A stretch of DNA of 64,000 nt from Collybia mongolica. Taxonomy: Eukaryota > Basidiomycota > Agaricomycetes > Agaricales > Clitocybaceae. A program made the translations under genes and the position numbers. Location of the stretch: NCBI GenBank assembly GCA_013420905.1, contig JAAXNY010000009.1, positions 3,100,001 through 3,164,000 on the forward strand. The letters are read 5' to 3'. Positions 1 through 10,473 of the stretch are shown here, piece after piece (the stretch's first letter is position 1; each line of letters opens with the position of its first letter). The notes beneath the pieces were generated by a model that had not been told where the DNA came from, searched no databases, and worked only from the letters and a program-made list of their open reading frames with translations.

Positions 1-230
1 GTGGATAAACGCACCCCAAACACAACCATCCACGCCCTCCATCCACCATCTGGGAAATCCGGCTCCGCATGCGTGGCTTCGCGTTTAGAATTCTCCTCTG
101 AAGCTATTTCTTTCGATGGCCCCTCTTGTCGCTGCATTACAGTGGAGGTTGGAGTGAGCTCATCGGACGAGTGGGGACGGGGAGATTGACCCGTATCCGG
201 CAGAGTTATGTGGCCACCATCATCAGACAT
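1..230 (-). CDS. MFS transporter, monocarboxylate-type (5' end only, cut by the window edge)
   Basis: The minus strand opens at an ATG at 228-230 and reads about 72 codons to the window edge. The first ~58 residues are polar and Ser/Thr/Glu-rich, as in the cytosolic tail of fungal monocarboxylate-type MFS porters. The sequence then reaches DFPDGGWRAWMVVFG, the family's signature just before the first membrane helix. A donor-like GTGCGT follows at the edge, so the first intron probably starts there and the 12-helix body lies outside the window. In this family the product moves monocarboxylates or related metabolites across the plasma membrane; the substrate cannot be read here. Confident in the family, not the substrate. 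Confidence 0.75.
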   Translation of the reverse strand, partial: MSDDGGHITLPDTGQSPRPHSSDELTPTSTVMQRQEGPSKEIASEENSKREATHAEPDFPDGGWRAWMVVFGVRLS

Positions 231-1317
231 AAGTGATGCCTAGCGCGATGTTTGAGGGCAGAAGGGTGAGAGGTGGGTCGGTGGGGGGGGAGGGTAAATG
301 GAAAACAGTAGAGATCTCGTTATTTGAGAACATGGGAACTTCTACGTCCGAAGGTGGCCTGACCATTCATTCTGCTCGTGGGCTGAATATGATGCGGCAA
401 ACAGGGCACGCCTATTTCGGCACAAGGCTGACCCGTCTCGTACTCATCATAATATTTTTTATAGATTGGAGCATCATTTGGAAGCAGGACCTTGTGCTAC
501 TTGGTTGCCTGTGTTCCATAAATATCCTGGGGGTCATCGATGTTGGTTGGGACAGGAAACAGTTTGGAGTTAGCGCGAAGTAAAGCTAAAAAGACGTGCC
601 ATATCAAAGGCGCATTTGCAATTCGCACCAACTTGGAAGGCTGGGGACGGCTGGATTCATTGTGTTAGAAAGTGGGTTGACTCACGATAGTCAAGGAAGT
701 GGAACCCTATAATCCTTCTTTATGTAACCTAAAGCAAACGCAATAATCTTATTTCATCGGGGCAAGGAAGGCCGTCTAGGTGGTATAAAGCAAAATTGAA
801 ACCAATGTGAGGATGATGCAGAATCCTGTTTACAGCCATTTTCGTAACGATAGGCGCAATCGCAGGTTGTACGCGAAGTGGTCTGGTTTTCTGGTCCACT
901 GCCGGAGTGTCACTGGATTCACGGTTCTTCAGATTCAAAGGTGCCGTTTCGTTGCCGCGATCCTATCACAGACGGGTGTATAAATAGTTGTGTGAAGGGG
1001 TTTACCGTTTTGAAAATGGTTGTATGATAATGGCCCCCTTTCCTACGATTCGGGGCAAGCTTGTGTGTGGCATTTCTGAATTATCCGAAGGAGAGGAAGC
1101 CAAATCTTTGTAACAAGGAAATACACTCGGCCGCGGGAAGTGAGGTGGGAGCTGAACTTGACTAATCTCGAACCGGCCAGGAAAGAGATAAGATAAGATG
1201 CACATAGTTACTGCATAGACGTTGTACATGTTTACACTATCCAGATTTGGAAGCGAAAAAAAATCTCAAGCGCAAAGGCGACAACACCGACCAACTGCAC
1301 ATCCCCAGCGATAAATA
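231..1317. other. Intergenic region between the divergent MFS and fibrillarin genes
   Basis: No convincing coding exon is visible. The open frames are short and lack family motifs or paired splice sites. A TATA-like tataaatag lies near 979-987, but it is over 300 bp from the fibrillarin ATG, so its role is unclear. The region should contain both divergent promoters. Confidence 0.5.
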
Positions 1318-2605
1318 ATGGCATTCGGTACGTCGTTCGCGTATTAGAAGCAAAATAATATCAGGGCTTAATCCAATATAGGAGCACCTGGTGGACGTGG
1401 CGGATTCGGCGGCCGAGGAGGAGGAGATAGAGGTGGTGGGAGAGGTGGTTTCAGAGGTGGTGGTGATCGTGGAGGTTTCAGAGGTGGTGGCGATCGTGGA
1501 GGTTTCAGAGGTGGATCCAGAGGTAACCAGTATGGCGAGACTTGCTTTCGCCTTTGTCTTCTAGCATCGTTGAAGCGCTGACATTTTGTCTCCTTGGTTT
1601 CAGGTGGAGGTGTTCGAGGTGGAGGCGTTGCCAGAGGTGGCCGTGGTGGGGGCCGGGGTGGCGATCGTGGCGGACGTGGTGCTCGTGGAGGAGGCCGTGG
1701 TGGACGTGGAGGCGCAAAGGGAGGATCTAACACTGTCCTTGAGCCCCACAGGCATGCTGGTGTGTTCATCGCGAAGGGCAAAGATCACATGTTGGTCACC
1801 AAAAATCTCGTTCCTGGAGAATCTGTATATGGCGAGAAGAGGATATCGATCGACGGCGGCGTTGAAGGAACAAAAACGGAATACCGTGTGTGGAATCCTT
1901 TCCGCAGTAAACTTGCTGCCGGTGTTCTTGGTGGTCTTGACGACATTTTCATCCGACCTGGAGCAAAGGTGCTGTACCTCGGAGCTGCTAGCGGAACGAG
2001 TGTCAGTCATGTTGCAGATATTGTTGGACCAGTGAGTACTGTTGACAACTTCTGCCCGACATTTTACTCATGCTGCAATTTCAGGAGGGTGTTGTGTATG
2101 CCGTTGAATTCTCACCCCGATCAGGACGAGATTTGATTAACATGGCCAAGAAACGAACAAATGTTATCCGTGAGTGGAATCAGATAGTTTCCCAGAATAG
2201 CGATACTGATTGGGCGTAGCTATTGTTGAGGATGCTCGACTTCCTAACAGATACAGAATGCTGTTGTCCTCCGTCGATGTCATCTTTGCCGATGTCGCAC
2301 AACCAGACCAGGCCCGTATTGTCATTCACAACGCCCAGAGCTTCCTAAAGGACGGGGGCCACGTTGTCATTTCTATCAAAGCCAGTTGTATTGATTCGAC
2401 TATGCCTCCCGAAACAATCTTTGCTTCGGAAGTTCAAAAGCTAAAAGCAAGCCAATTTAAGCCCTTGGAACAGGTGACACTCGAGCCGTATGAGCGAGAT
2501 CACGCCATGGTATCCGGTGAGTTCTCCAAACCTGCTACGGTTGAAAGGTTGGATTATTGATGACCCACCATAGCTGTCTATCAACGGCACCAAAAACAGC
2601 AATGA
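1318..2605 (+). CDS. NOP1: Fibrillarin, nucleolar rRNA 2'-O-methyltransferase
   Basis: Fibrillarin is the methyltransferase of box C/D snoRNPs. It 2'-O-methylates pre-rRNA in the nucleolus and also methylates a histone H2A glutamine. Six exons fit: 1318-1327, 1382-1522, 1604-2031, 2085-2169, 2220-2516 and 2574-2605, giving 330 aa. The start MAFG is split after only 10 coding bases. Residues ~5-90 form a Gly/Arg-rich GAR domain of RGG repeats. The methyltransferase fold follows, with [22 protein letters not shown] as the SAM-binding loop region, then [12 protein letters not shown], and [13 protein letters not shown] near the catalytic Asp. The final mini-exon restores the usual end [16 protein letters not shown]. 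Reading through the last intron instead would end in an unrelated tail. Length matches the family. It lies head-to-tail with PMT2. Confidence 0.95.
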
Positions 2606-3004
2606 TTCTCGTCTTCACTGCTCGCTTTCGATATTATGAGAGGTCAAAGTGCTATTTTCGCATACCTTGGCTGGGCGCTGGCTATTGTCGAAAGTAACTT
2701 GTGTAACTTGACTATCTCTTTTTCTTGATATATATATATTGTAATCTCTGTGTACTTGACGCATGTTGAGGCCCTTTTGAAAATGGCGAAGAAACACCGG
2801 ATGTGAGTATTTCGGGGAATAAGTGTTCCTTGACGTGGCATCTTTGATCATGTGGCTGCGCAGTGTCGAGAGCATTGCTTTTTGGAAAAGATTTACTTCA
2901 GAACTTACAGTGTTGGACACGGTCCTCTAAACCGAATTCCTACTTATCATAACAGCCGTCAGCAAGGCATTGCGAGGCATTTTAAAAGCTCGGTTGCTCG
3001 GCTG

Positions 3005-6000
3005 ATGAGACCTTCCGCAGTTGCAGTAGATTTTGGCGCACCTGATTCTGATACGCCACCTCGCTCTTCCTCCGAATTCGAAGAAATCCAATATCCCTCA
3101 AACCACTGGGCCACATCTCGCACAGAAGAAGAACTACCATTACATTACATGTCCGAGGAAAAAGCTCGGCGGAGGGTGATTAGGAGTGGTGGTGAAGGTG
3201 CTGGCATCTATGACACCCCAGAAAAGCCTCCGTATGCGGGTTACGACGATGAGGGCAAGGATGTTTATAACAAACCCCGGCCCATGCAGAATCGTATTGG
3301 AAGCGGGCGCCTTCCACAACCCCCTGCTCCCCCTGCAACAACCATCGTGCGTTTGCTTGGCTCTTATACTATACCACGTATCACTGACATTGCTCCCATA
3401 TTCAGCAAGAATTCCTCCTTCAAAACCTCGAACATATCCCTCCCATCGTATACACCCTCCTCTCATGCTGGACACGGTTTCACAAAATCGGCTGGTCGAA
3501 CGTCGTCGTCTGGGATGAGGCCCATTTTGGAAAATTCGGCTCGCATTATCTGAAGCGCGAGTTCTACTTTGACGTGCACCCACCGCTGGGGAAGATGCTG
3601 GTTGGGCTTGCTGGTGCCCTCGCAGGATATGACGGCTCATTCGAATTCAAAAGCGGAGTCGAGTACCCGGAGAATGTGCCTTATGTTGCTATGCGCGTGA
3701 TGCTCGCGACGTTTGGGGTCGGAATGGTTCCGCTTGGGTGGTATACCGCTGTGGAACTGGGAATGAGCCAGTGGGCCTGCCATCTTGTTGCGCTTATGGT
3801 TCTATTTGGTATGTCTCGCGTCTAGCTCCCTCGTTCGCGTATGTCGCTGATGGTTGGGTGATAGATATTGGCTGGCTCTGTATCTCCCGATTTATCCTTC
3901 TGGATTCTATGCTTTTGTTTTTCACGTTCCTTACTGTCTTCTGCCTCACAAAATTCCACAACCAACAATACCAGTGAGCCATTCCCGCCCGGCAATACCC
4001 ATGTGTTGCTAATGTGTGCGTGTAGATCATTCTCCATTGACTGGTGGATATGGCTCTTTATGACTGGATTCTCCATCGGTTGTGTAACGAGGTATGTACT
4101 AAGTCTTCCCATATATCGTATCAGGCGACTGATGCATTACAGTGTTAAAATGGTTGGCCTCTTCGTCACGGCTCTTGTTGGCCTATATACTGTTGAAGAT
4201 CTCTGGGATAAATTTGGAGACCTGAAAATGCCCGTGGTATGTCGATCTGTCCACTGTCATGTATTTCAATCTCAATCACCCCCACAGAAAGATCAAGTCA
4301 AACACTGGGGTGCCCGAATAGTTTGTCTGATCATCGTTCCGGTCCTCGTTTTCATGGCATCGTTCAAGATCCACTTCATGGTGTTGAATCATTCCGGCCC
4401 AGGAGACGCACAAATGAGCTCTCTATTCCAAGCCAACCTGGTCGGCAATGACTTTGCGAAAAACCCCCTTGGTAAGTTAACAGATTTATCTCTGAATGCC
4501 AGGATGTTATTGAATCACCATTGACAGAGGTCGCATATGGTTCGAAGATCACCCTCAAGAATATGGGTTGGGGTGGTGGTCTGCTACACTCACATGTTCA
4601 GACTTACCCCGTCGGATCGAACCAACAACAGGTCACTTGCTATCACTACAAGGATGAGAACAACAACTGGATGGTTCTTCCCCGCTGGAACCAACCTGAA
4701 TACAACCCAAACGACGAGCTCAAGTTCCTTGCGGACGGAGACGTTATTCGGCTATCACACACAGCCACAAACCGTAACCTCCACTCACACACCGTTTTGG
4801 CACCTGTCTCTAAACTCAACTATGAGGTTTCCTGTTACGGGAATGACACTGTTGGTGATGTTGGTGACTACTGGAAGGTCGAGGTCGTGGATGATATCAA
4901 ACAAGGGAAAAATGTCAAACGAATCCATTCGCTCACAACGCGCCTGAGATTCCGTCATGAACAGCTGGGATGTTATCTTCGCGCCGCTAATGCAATCTTG
5001 CCGCAATGGGGTTTCAAACAGGTTGAGGTTAGTTGTGTCAAGGATAACAACCCGAAAGACGCCCATACGTACTGGAACGTCGAGAGTCATTGGAATGATC
5101 GACGTGAGTTATCTATCTCCATACTGTCATTCCCTAATCTGACCATCTTCGTGTCTCAAGTCCCCGCTGGCGACGCCAAGTTCTATCGCTCTCCCTTCCT
5201 TCGTGACTTCTGGCATCTCAACGTGGCCATGATGACTTCTAACAACGCTCTTGTACCCGATCCCGACAAGGAGGATATCCTGGCTTCTAAGCCGTTCGAT
5301 TGGCCATTCCTCCATCTGGGTTTGAGGATGTGCGGATGGGGCGATCACCAAATCAAGTACTATCTTCTGGGAACTCCAGTCATTGCGTGGGGAGGTTCCA
5401 TCAGTTTGATTGTCGGTCTGCTATCGTTCGGCCTGTACCTACTACGTAGGCAGAGGAAGTATATTGACATGGAACCTCGTAAGCCGATTCGATTGATTGT
5501 TGTCGTTAATAGCCTATTCTTATATTTTCTGCTCCTTCTCCGCAGGCGAATGGGAGCACTTCCTCTATGTAGGCAAGATCGCATTCTTTGGCTGGGCTCT
5601 GCATTATCGTAAGTGGAATTGATAATGTGGCTTTTTTTTACTTACCAGTCGGCGTCTTTCCAGTGCCATTCCTAATCATGGGGCGTGTGACTTATGTCCA
5701 CCATTACGTGAGTTTTCTTTACACTTCGCCCCGCTTGTAGAGGGCCAAAGTCTAAACGCGACCCTGTACAGCTTCCAACCCTCTATTTCTCTGTTCTTAT
5801 GCTGGCCCACCTCCTGGATCATTTCATCTTCTCGTCCCGCCGATACACAATGAAAACAAAATCGATCGCTTTCGGAGTTTGTGCCTTCGCCATCGTGGGG
5901 ACGTTCTGGTGGTTCAAAGGGCTGGCGTTCGGTGTAATGGGACCGATAAATGAACACAAGGGCTTGCTCTGGCGCAAAGTAAGTCTTTCTGTACTGAACC

Positions 6001-6053
6001 CTTCGTTGATCTAATCATTTTCCTCCAAACAGTCTTGGAACATATACGATTGA
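3005..6053 (+). CDS. PMT2: Dolichyl-phosphate-mannose-protein O-mannosyltransferase, PMT2 family
   Basis: This ER membrane enzyme transfers mannose from dolichyl-phosphate mannose to Ser/Thr of secreted and wall proteins; Pmt2-type subunits work as heterodimers with Pmt1-type. Twelve exons fit: 3005-3346, 3406-3808, 3865-3973, 4026-4091, 4143-4236, 4288-4471, 4528-5103, 5161-5478, 5546-5608, 5664-5707, 5772-5978 and 6033-6053, giving 808 aa. After a polar N-terminus (~115 aa) come the GT39 hallmarks VVWDEAHFGKFGSHYLKRE and FDVHPPLGKM, with the catalytic-loop Asp-Glu. RFILLDSMLLFFT, the MIR region (GGGLLHSHVQTYPVGSNQQQ, NLHSHTVLAPVS) and the multi-span C-terminal domain follow. The GGLLHSH and YPVGSNQQQVTCYHYKD stretches point to PMT2 rather than PMT1 or PMT4. 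An upstream in-frame ATG at 2852 would add 51 residues unlike the family, so 3005 is preferred. Confidence 0.93.
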
Positions 6054-6291
6054 GACCTTGTCAGACTATTATTAGCCTAGTGTCGTTCATGTATAGACAT
6101 CCAGCTCGACACAATAATGATCTATTTATTCTGGAAACAATGAACGCCCGCATTATCCGGTGATACACCGTCGTAGTATAATACAAGCAATGTTAACTGA
6201 GCCTGAGCCGCTTTTCAGGATACAAACAAAAAATGGTGTAGTGTACAGTGGGAGGTAACGTGTATAACGATACAAGAACTGACACTGTCGT

Positions 6292-7061
6292 CTAGAAAGA
6301 GAACAACATAGGCTTGTCCTTGAATACACAAGTCGAGCATGGATCACCGGCACAGCCATGAATTCTAAAACTGGAGGTGAGAACCGCCTCGGTACCAGCA
6401 TGAACAAAGGAACTTACGGACAAGTGCCTGGCGCATCCGATGGCACAAAAACAACCTTGCCATGTGTCTCGCTCTTGCGGCGAGGAGGGGGTGGAAGAAC
6501 GGTAGAATAAAATTGCCCATCGCTGGCCATAATGGGGGGATGGGTGGCTATGCTTAAAGACGACTGCAGCGCTTTCGCAGGTCCTTCACTAGATTCAGAC
6601 GTACAAAAGCTGTCCGTGTCGGTGTCAACCCCGCAGTCGTCCTCGGTATCGACATCAGCGACGTTCCGGAGTATTATGCCACTGTGCGTCGTTTGTGGTG
6701 TGTACTGTGATTTATTCAACACAACCTTCGATTCAAAAACAAAGAGACAAAAGCCTACATTATATGCGGTCCCGATAGCAGAAGCAGAGGTTGCTTGGTT
6801 ATCAATATCAAAAGAAGCTACTTCATCCATCATGGATCGAAAGCTTCCTGAGTTATCTGTTTCCTCGCTCGAGAAGTTGTTACTCTCGTTCCGAAGCCTC
6901 AGAGGAGTATTCTGAAATTGGTCGTTGGCCACCGTAAACCACTCCGATTCAACGACGCTTTGATCATCAGGGTCGTCGGGGAAGAGTACCAGGGCGGACC
7001 GAATTGCTTCATACACATTCTCCAACTTTTCGACGAGGACAGAGAATGGGAAGGGCGGCAT
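6292..7061 (-). CDS. Hypothetical acidic Ser/Asp-rich protein
   Basis: No family is recognised. A 215-codon open frame runs from an ATG at 7061 to a donor GTAAGT at 6417. A 47-nt intron (6371-6417) joins in frame to a short last exon, 6292-6370, giving 240 aa. The product is acidic and rich in Ser, Asp and Glu, with clusters such as DVDTEDDCGVDTDTD and SSEETDNSG, and has a Pro/Arg patch PPPPRRK near residue 197. It lacks a clear signal peptide or membrane span, so an intrinsically disordered intracellular protein is likely. The last exon is Cys-rich (CAGDPCSTC). The gene converges with PMT2. Upstream exons before 7061 cannot be excluded. Confidence 0.4.
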
Positions 7062-8189
7062 CTTCAAAAGAGGGTTTCGAACTTATCGATGAACGTGAGG
7101 CATGCGTGTCCTTGATATATGAAGCGACGGGTGATGGCAAAGCGTGCACATTGGGGGACCATTAAACTCACTGTGATCTTAAGCGAAAGGTCGTTGGCCA
7201 AAGCCACTGATGGGAAATGGCCTTTGTCATTGTGGGATAATCTTTATACAACGCTTGGAACAATGGACCACGGATGGTACACGGTTTTTTGTTGAGGATA
7301 CTAGGATGGACACCGCACAACGCTAAGTGATCAGTTAAATTTGGCGACGGACAAGTTCCGGAATTGGTTCTGGTGAAGGTCGAATGTTTGCTGATTAAGA
7401 CCAGGCGCGCCGGGGCAATGAGAATGGTATGATTATGACCCAGCCATCCGAAGTCCGTTCCAAGATTGAAGCTTATTGAAGAACAATGTCAGTCACTGCA
7501 AGATAGCATCAATGTCCTTGAACGTTCAGATACCGTCGGGACCGGTCATGGCTGTCGTGAAACATATTTAGGTGTCGTGTAAGGTGGAAATTCGATACAG
7601 GGTGTCATCCTGCCTTTAGGTCGACACAAGCCCACCAGATGGCGGTCGGGGCGCGCCTCCGTTACCAGGGAATGCTCCGACTCCAGATCTCCAGGTTCGA
7701 GTGCGGATCAGTAATTGTAAGCGGAGCTCAACACGCCACCCCCTACAATTTTAGGCTTTTCTGGAAAAGGGGCTCGGCTCTTTTCACTAGCCTCAACTAC
7801 TCCTGGATGAGACGTGTACTTCTGAATCTGGCTACGGTGCTGTCTTCCACCTGTCCGTCTTTCTTGTCCATTCGGTCCTTTTTGCATTTCGACACTATTT
7901 TCGATTACTAAGTCGATTAAATACCTTTGACCATGAAGTCCCGAATCCTCTCGATGACTACTTAGATATTCAAACTTCAAGATGCTAACAAATGGGTACT
8001 TTATCTAAATGTTACGAAGAGGCTATCAGAGCGTTGAAAGTTGAGGACAGACTTTTTGATAGCTGGAGAACAAAACATTACCGGTATACGAGGACAACTC
8101 CTAAACTGAAAGGCTTCAAGATACTTTTTATGTGACTCTACCAAGGTGCAAGTACACAATACATTACCTTGTTGCGATGTCTACATAGC
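7062..8189. other. Intergenic region, no gene seen
   Basis: About 1.1 kb between two leftward genes. Open frames on both strands are under 95 codons, without motifs or convincing splice pairs. It should hold the promoter of the 6.3-7.1 kb gene and the 3' end of the F-box gene. Confidence 0.5.
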
Positions 8190-9653
8190 CTATTCATCAA
8201 AACCAAATAGCAACCCCTGTTCCAACAACGCGTCAATGCGTCCTTTGGTGAGGGGCAAGTCCGATTTCCAGGAACTGTGTTTCGTAATCCTTGCCTCCTG
8301 GAGGCGCGTAACACTCCCCCAATCGTTCTCAACCCACCGTGATTCTACCATATCAAGGAAAGGAACAATTACAGACTGAGAATTGGCCCCCTTTGGGTTG
8401 AATTGAATTCTCACTGTTTCGAGCTTCGGCAGCACACGCCAAGATTGTGTGACAGTGAGAGACACAAGGACATTTGCTTGCAGTGCCCAGTGCAAAGCAG
8501 GTGGTAGGCCTAATTCCAGTTGGACTAAGTTGGGGATATTTTGGAGAACGGTTCTGAATACAGCGGGGTCTGTGATAGCAGCTTCCTTCCAAGTAAAGAC
8601 CCTGAGTGAGCCCCCAGAGTGTTGAAAGAAGTCGGCGAAAAGTTGTGGGTCTCCTATAAATGCTAGGCTTTTGGTAATGACGAGTTCCTCAAGATAGGGA
8701 AGAATCATATCACGTAGGACTACAGCGACGTTCATTGTAATGTGTATCAGCTTTTCGTGTCGCGTAATGGGCGCAAACTCCTCGCCAAAGGGGCCTCTCG
8801 GGTAATTGAAATGACACCGCAGAAGCTCAGGAGACTTGCGGATGGCAGATGTAGGGGATATAGTAGTTTCTCCACCAAGGGAAGTGAGTTGCGCCCATGG
8901 AAGAATTAAAGCTTCCCATTCATCTACGACGAGGACGTCTCGCAGCATTGGTGCGATTTCGAAGCCGTCAAGCGGTGGGAATGTATTGGCCCCATACGCA
9001 CCAATATTAAGGTATCGTAATAGAGGTAGGCGTCCTCTGACCTGATTAGTGAGATGAAGGTGAAGATAAGAGATAAAGATAGATAGTTCACTCCAGCGAT
9101 GGGAATGTGCCATCAGGGTAAACAGCATTTCCTGGGCTCGATGGGTGGGTTGGTAGGTATCGTGGAAGAAAATACGTAATGGTGTGTTACCCGACCTTTC
9201 GAGGGAGGCCTCTAGCATGGCGAGGGGAGGTTCAAGTCTTCCGTCCTGCGCCATCTTTTCCAAATCAATCTTGATATAGGCCCACAGCCCTGATTGTCGA
9301 AGAGCAACCACTCTCCACAAACTACTTACGCGTACCAAAACCCATGGAACACATATCAAATCGAGGGTACTCCATGGTTCATCGTCGTCGATGTGTTCGG
9401 GGACGCACATGGCAAAGATCTTAGCAATGAGCTCTGGTGGCACGCGTCGGATGCAAGATAGTGCTGCTTCGCACTTGGCAACCAAGTCTCGCCGATTGCG
9501 GCGATCTTCCTTTTCGAAGGCATCTGAATCGTCCTTTGTAAGGGTAAGGATGGATCGGATTTCGATCTCTTCGGATTCGGATGGCGGTTCGTTGGTTAGA
9601 AAGAGATGCCTTAGATTTGATTCACGCGTTGTCAGATCTGGTGAGATGGCCAT
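8190..9653 (-). CDS. F-box-like protein of the expanded agaricomycete family
   Basis: A single uninterrupted frame of 487 aa. A coiled N-terminal segment leads to IRRVPPELIAKIFAMCVPE at about residues 68-86, the degenerate F-box, followed by a VSSLWRVVALRQSGLW stretch typical of these proteins. The remainder is Leu-rich with repeated LPLLRYLNIG- and LPKLETVRI-like units, consistent with an irregular leucine-rich-repeat substrate-binding region. F-box proteins couple targets to SCF ubiquitin ligases through Skp1; no substrate can be inferred. Mushrooms carry large lineage-specific expansions of this family. Its long single exon contrasts with the intron-rich genes around it. Confidence 0.8.
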   Translation of the reverse strand: MAISPDLTTRESNLRHLFLTNEPPSESEEIEIRSILTLTKDDSDAFEKEDRRNRRDLVAKCEAALSCIRRVPPELIAKIFAMCVPEHIDDDEPWSTLDLICVPWVLVRVSSLWRVVALRQSGLWAYIKIDLEKMAQDGRLEPPLAMLEASLERSGNTPLRIFFHDTYQPTHRAQEMLFTLMAHSHRWSELSIFISYLHLHLTNQVRGRLPLLRYLNIGAYGANTFPPLDGFEIAPMLRDVLVVDEWEALILPWAQLTSLGGETTISPTSAIRKSPELLRCHFNYPRGPFGEEFAPITRHEKLIHITMNVAVVLRDMILPYLEELVITKSLAFIGDPQLFADFFQHSGGSLRVFTWKEAAITDPAVFRTVLQNIPNLVQLELGLPPALHWALQANVLVSLTVTQSWRVLPKLETVRIQFNPKGANSQSVIVPFLDMVESRWVENDWGSVTRLQEARITKHSSWKSDLPLTKGRIDALLEQGLLFGFDE

Positions 9654-10473
9654 GAGATGGATCCGAAGAATTTATGTTGGCAGCCTACAAGCAAGTTAGA
9701 CACTGACGAGATGCATCAAACAGGATTTATTTACCGTTTTAGAATTGAAATAATCAGAGAAATCCTTTGAGGACTAATATGTGTATTTCTGCGGTGCGAA
9801 TTTCAGCGTATCGTGTGGGTCCCCCTGATGTGGCTGCTCTCGAGAAGTTCAATGAAGTCGCACGAGTTCGTTGGAAACGAATTTGTTTATGCGCCCCAAT
9901 TTACGGGACTGGATGGGTTAAGTGGCGCTTACATTGATTGTAAATTGTGGGAACGGCAGGATTCCGGCTCACCTGAGAGTTGTGTCACTTAGTAGAGGGC
10001 CAGATGCCACAATCTTTGTCGCAAGTTTGTGTGCTGGCGCAATGAAGTTGCACGAGTTGGTTGGAAATAAGCAGCTGTGTTGTGCCTAATAGGTACACAA
10101 CGATCAACGTGCTCTTTTTCTGACCTCTAATCATACAACTATTGAAGGACATATGTAGCAGAGCATAAATCATGATTCCAATTGAAAGCGCAGTCCGTAG
10201 AAAATCCGTTGGCGCTGGGTAAATCGGCTGTAACATAAAAGTCTGACCGTCATGAAATCAAAGTGGTAAAATCGAGTACTAGCTCCATGTCCCCGATATA
10301 TTGCCGTTACTCCCACATATATCCTCGGTCGTGATTGCCTACATTGTGCATCCACAAAACTGGACACGCCGTGCCATGGAAATTCCGATGAAAAGTGTGG
10401 AAACCGAGTTGAGTACAAAAGTTCATTATAGATCGTTATCCAAGCTTGAAAATGTGTGGTCTCACTTGGACAT
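9654..10473. other. Intergenic region, no gene seen
   Basis: About 0.8 kb between two leftward genes. The open frames are short and unsupported. The F-box promoter should lie at the left end and the 3' UTR of the coiled-coil gene at the right end. Confidence 0.5.

Noticed and set aside
1594..2136. Long frames in other phases over the fibrillarin GAR region
   Set aside because: They are shadows of the Gly/Arg-rich repeat; the spliced fibrillarin frame explains the sequence.
2852..3004. Upstream in-frame ATG as the PMT2 start
   Set aside because: The added 51 residues look like translated leader and precede the usual acidic N-terminus at 3005.
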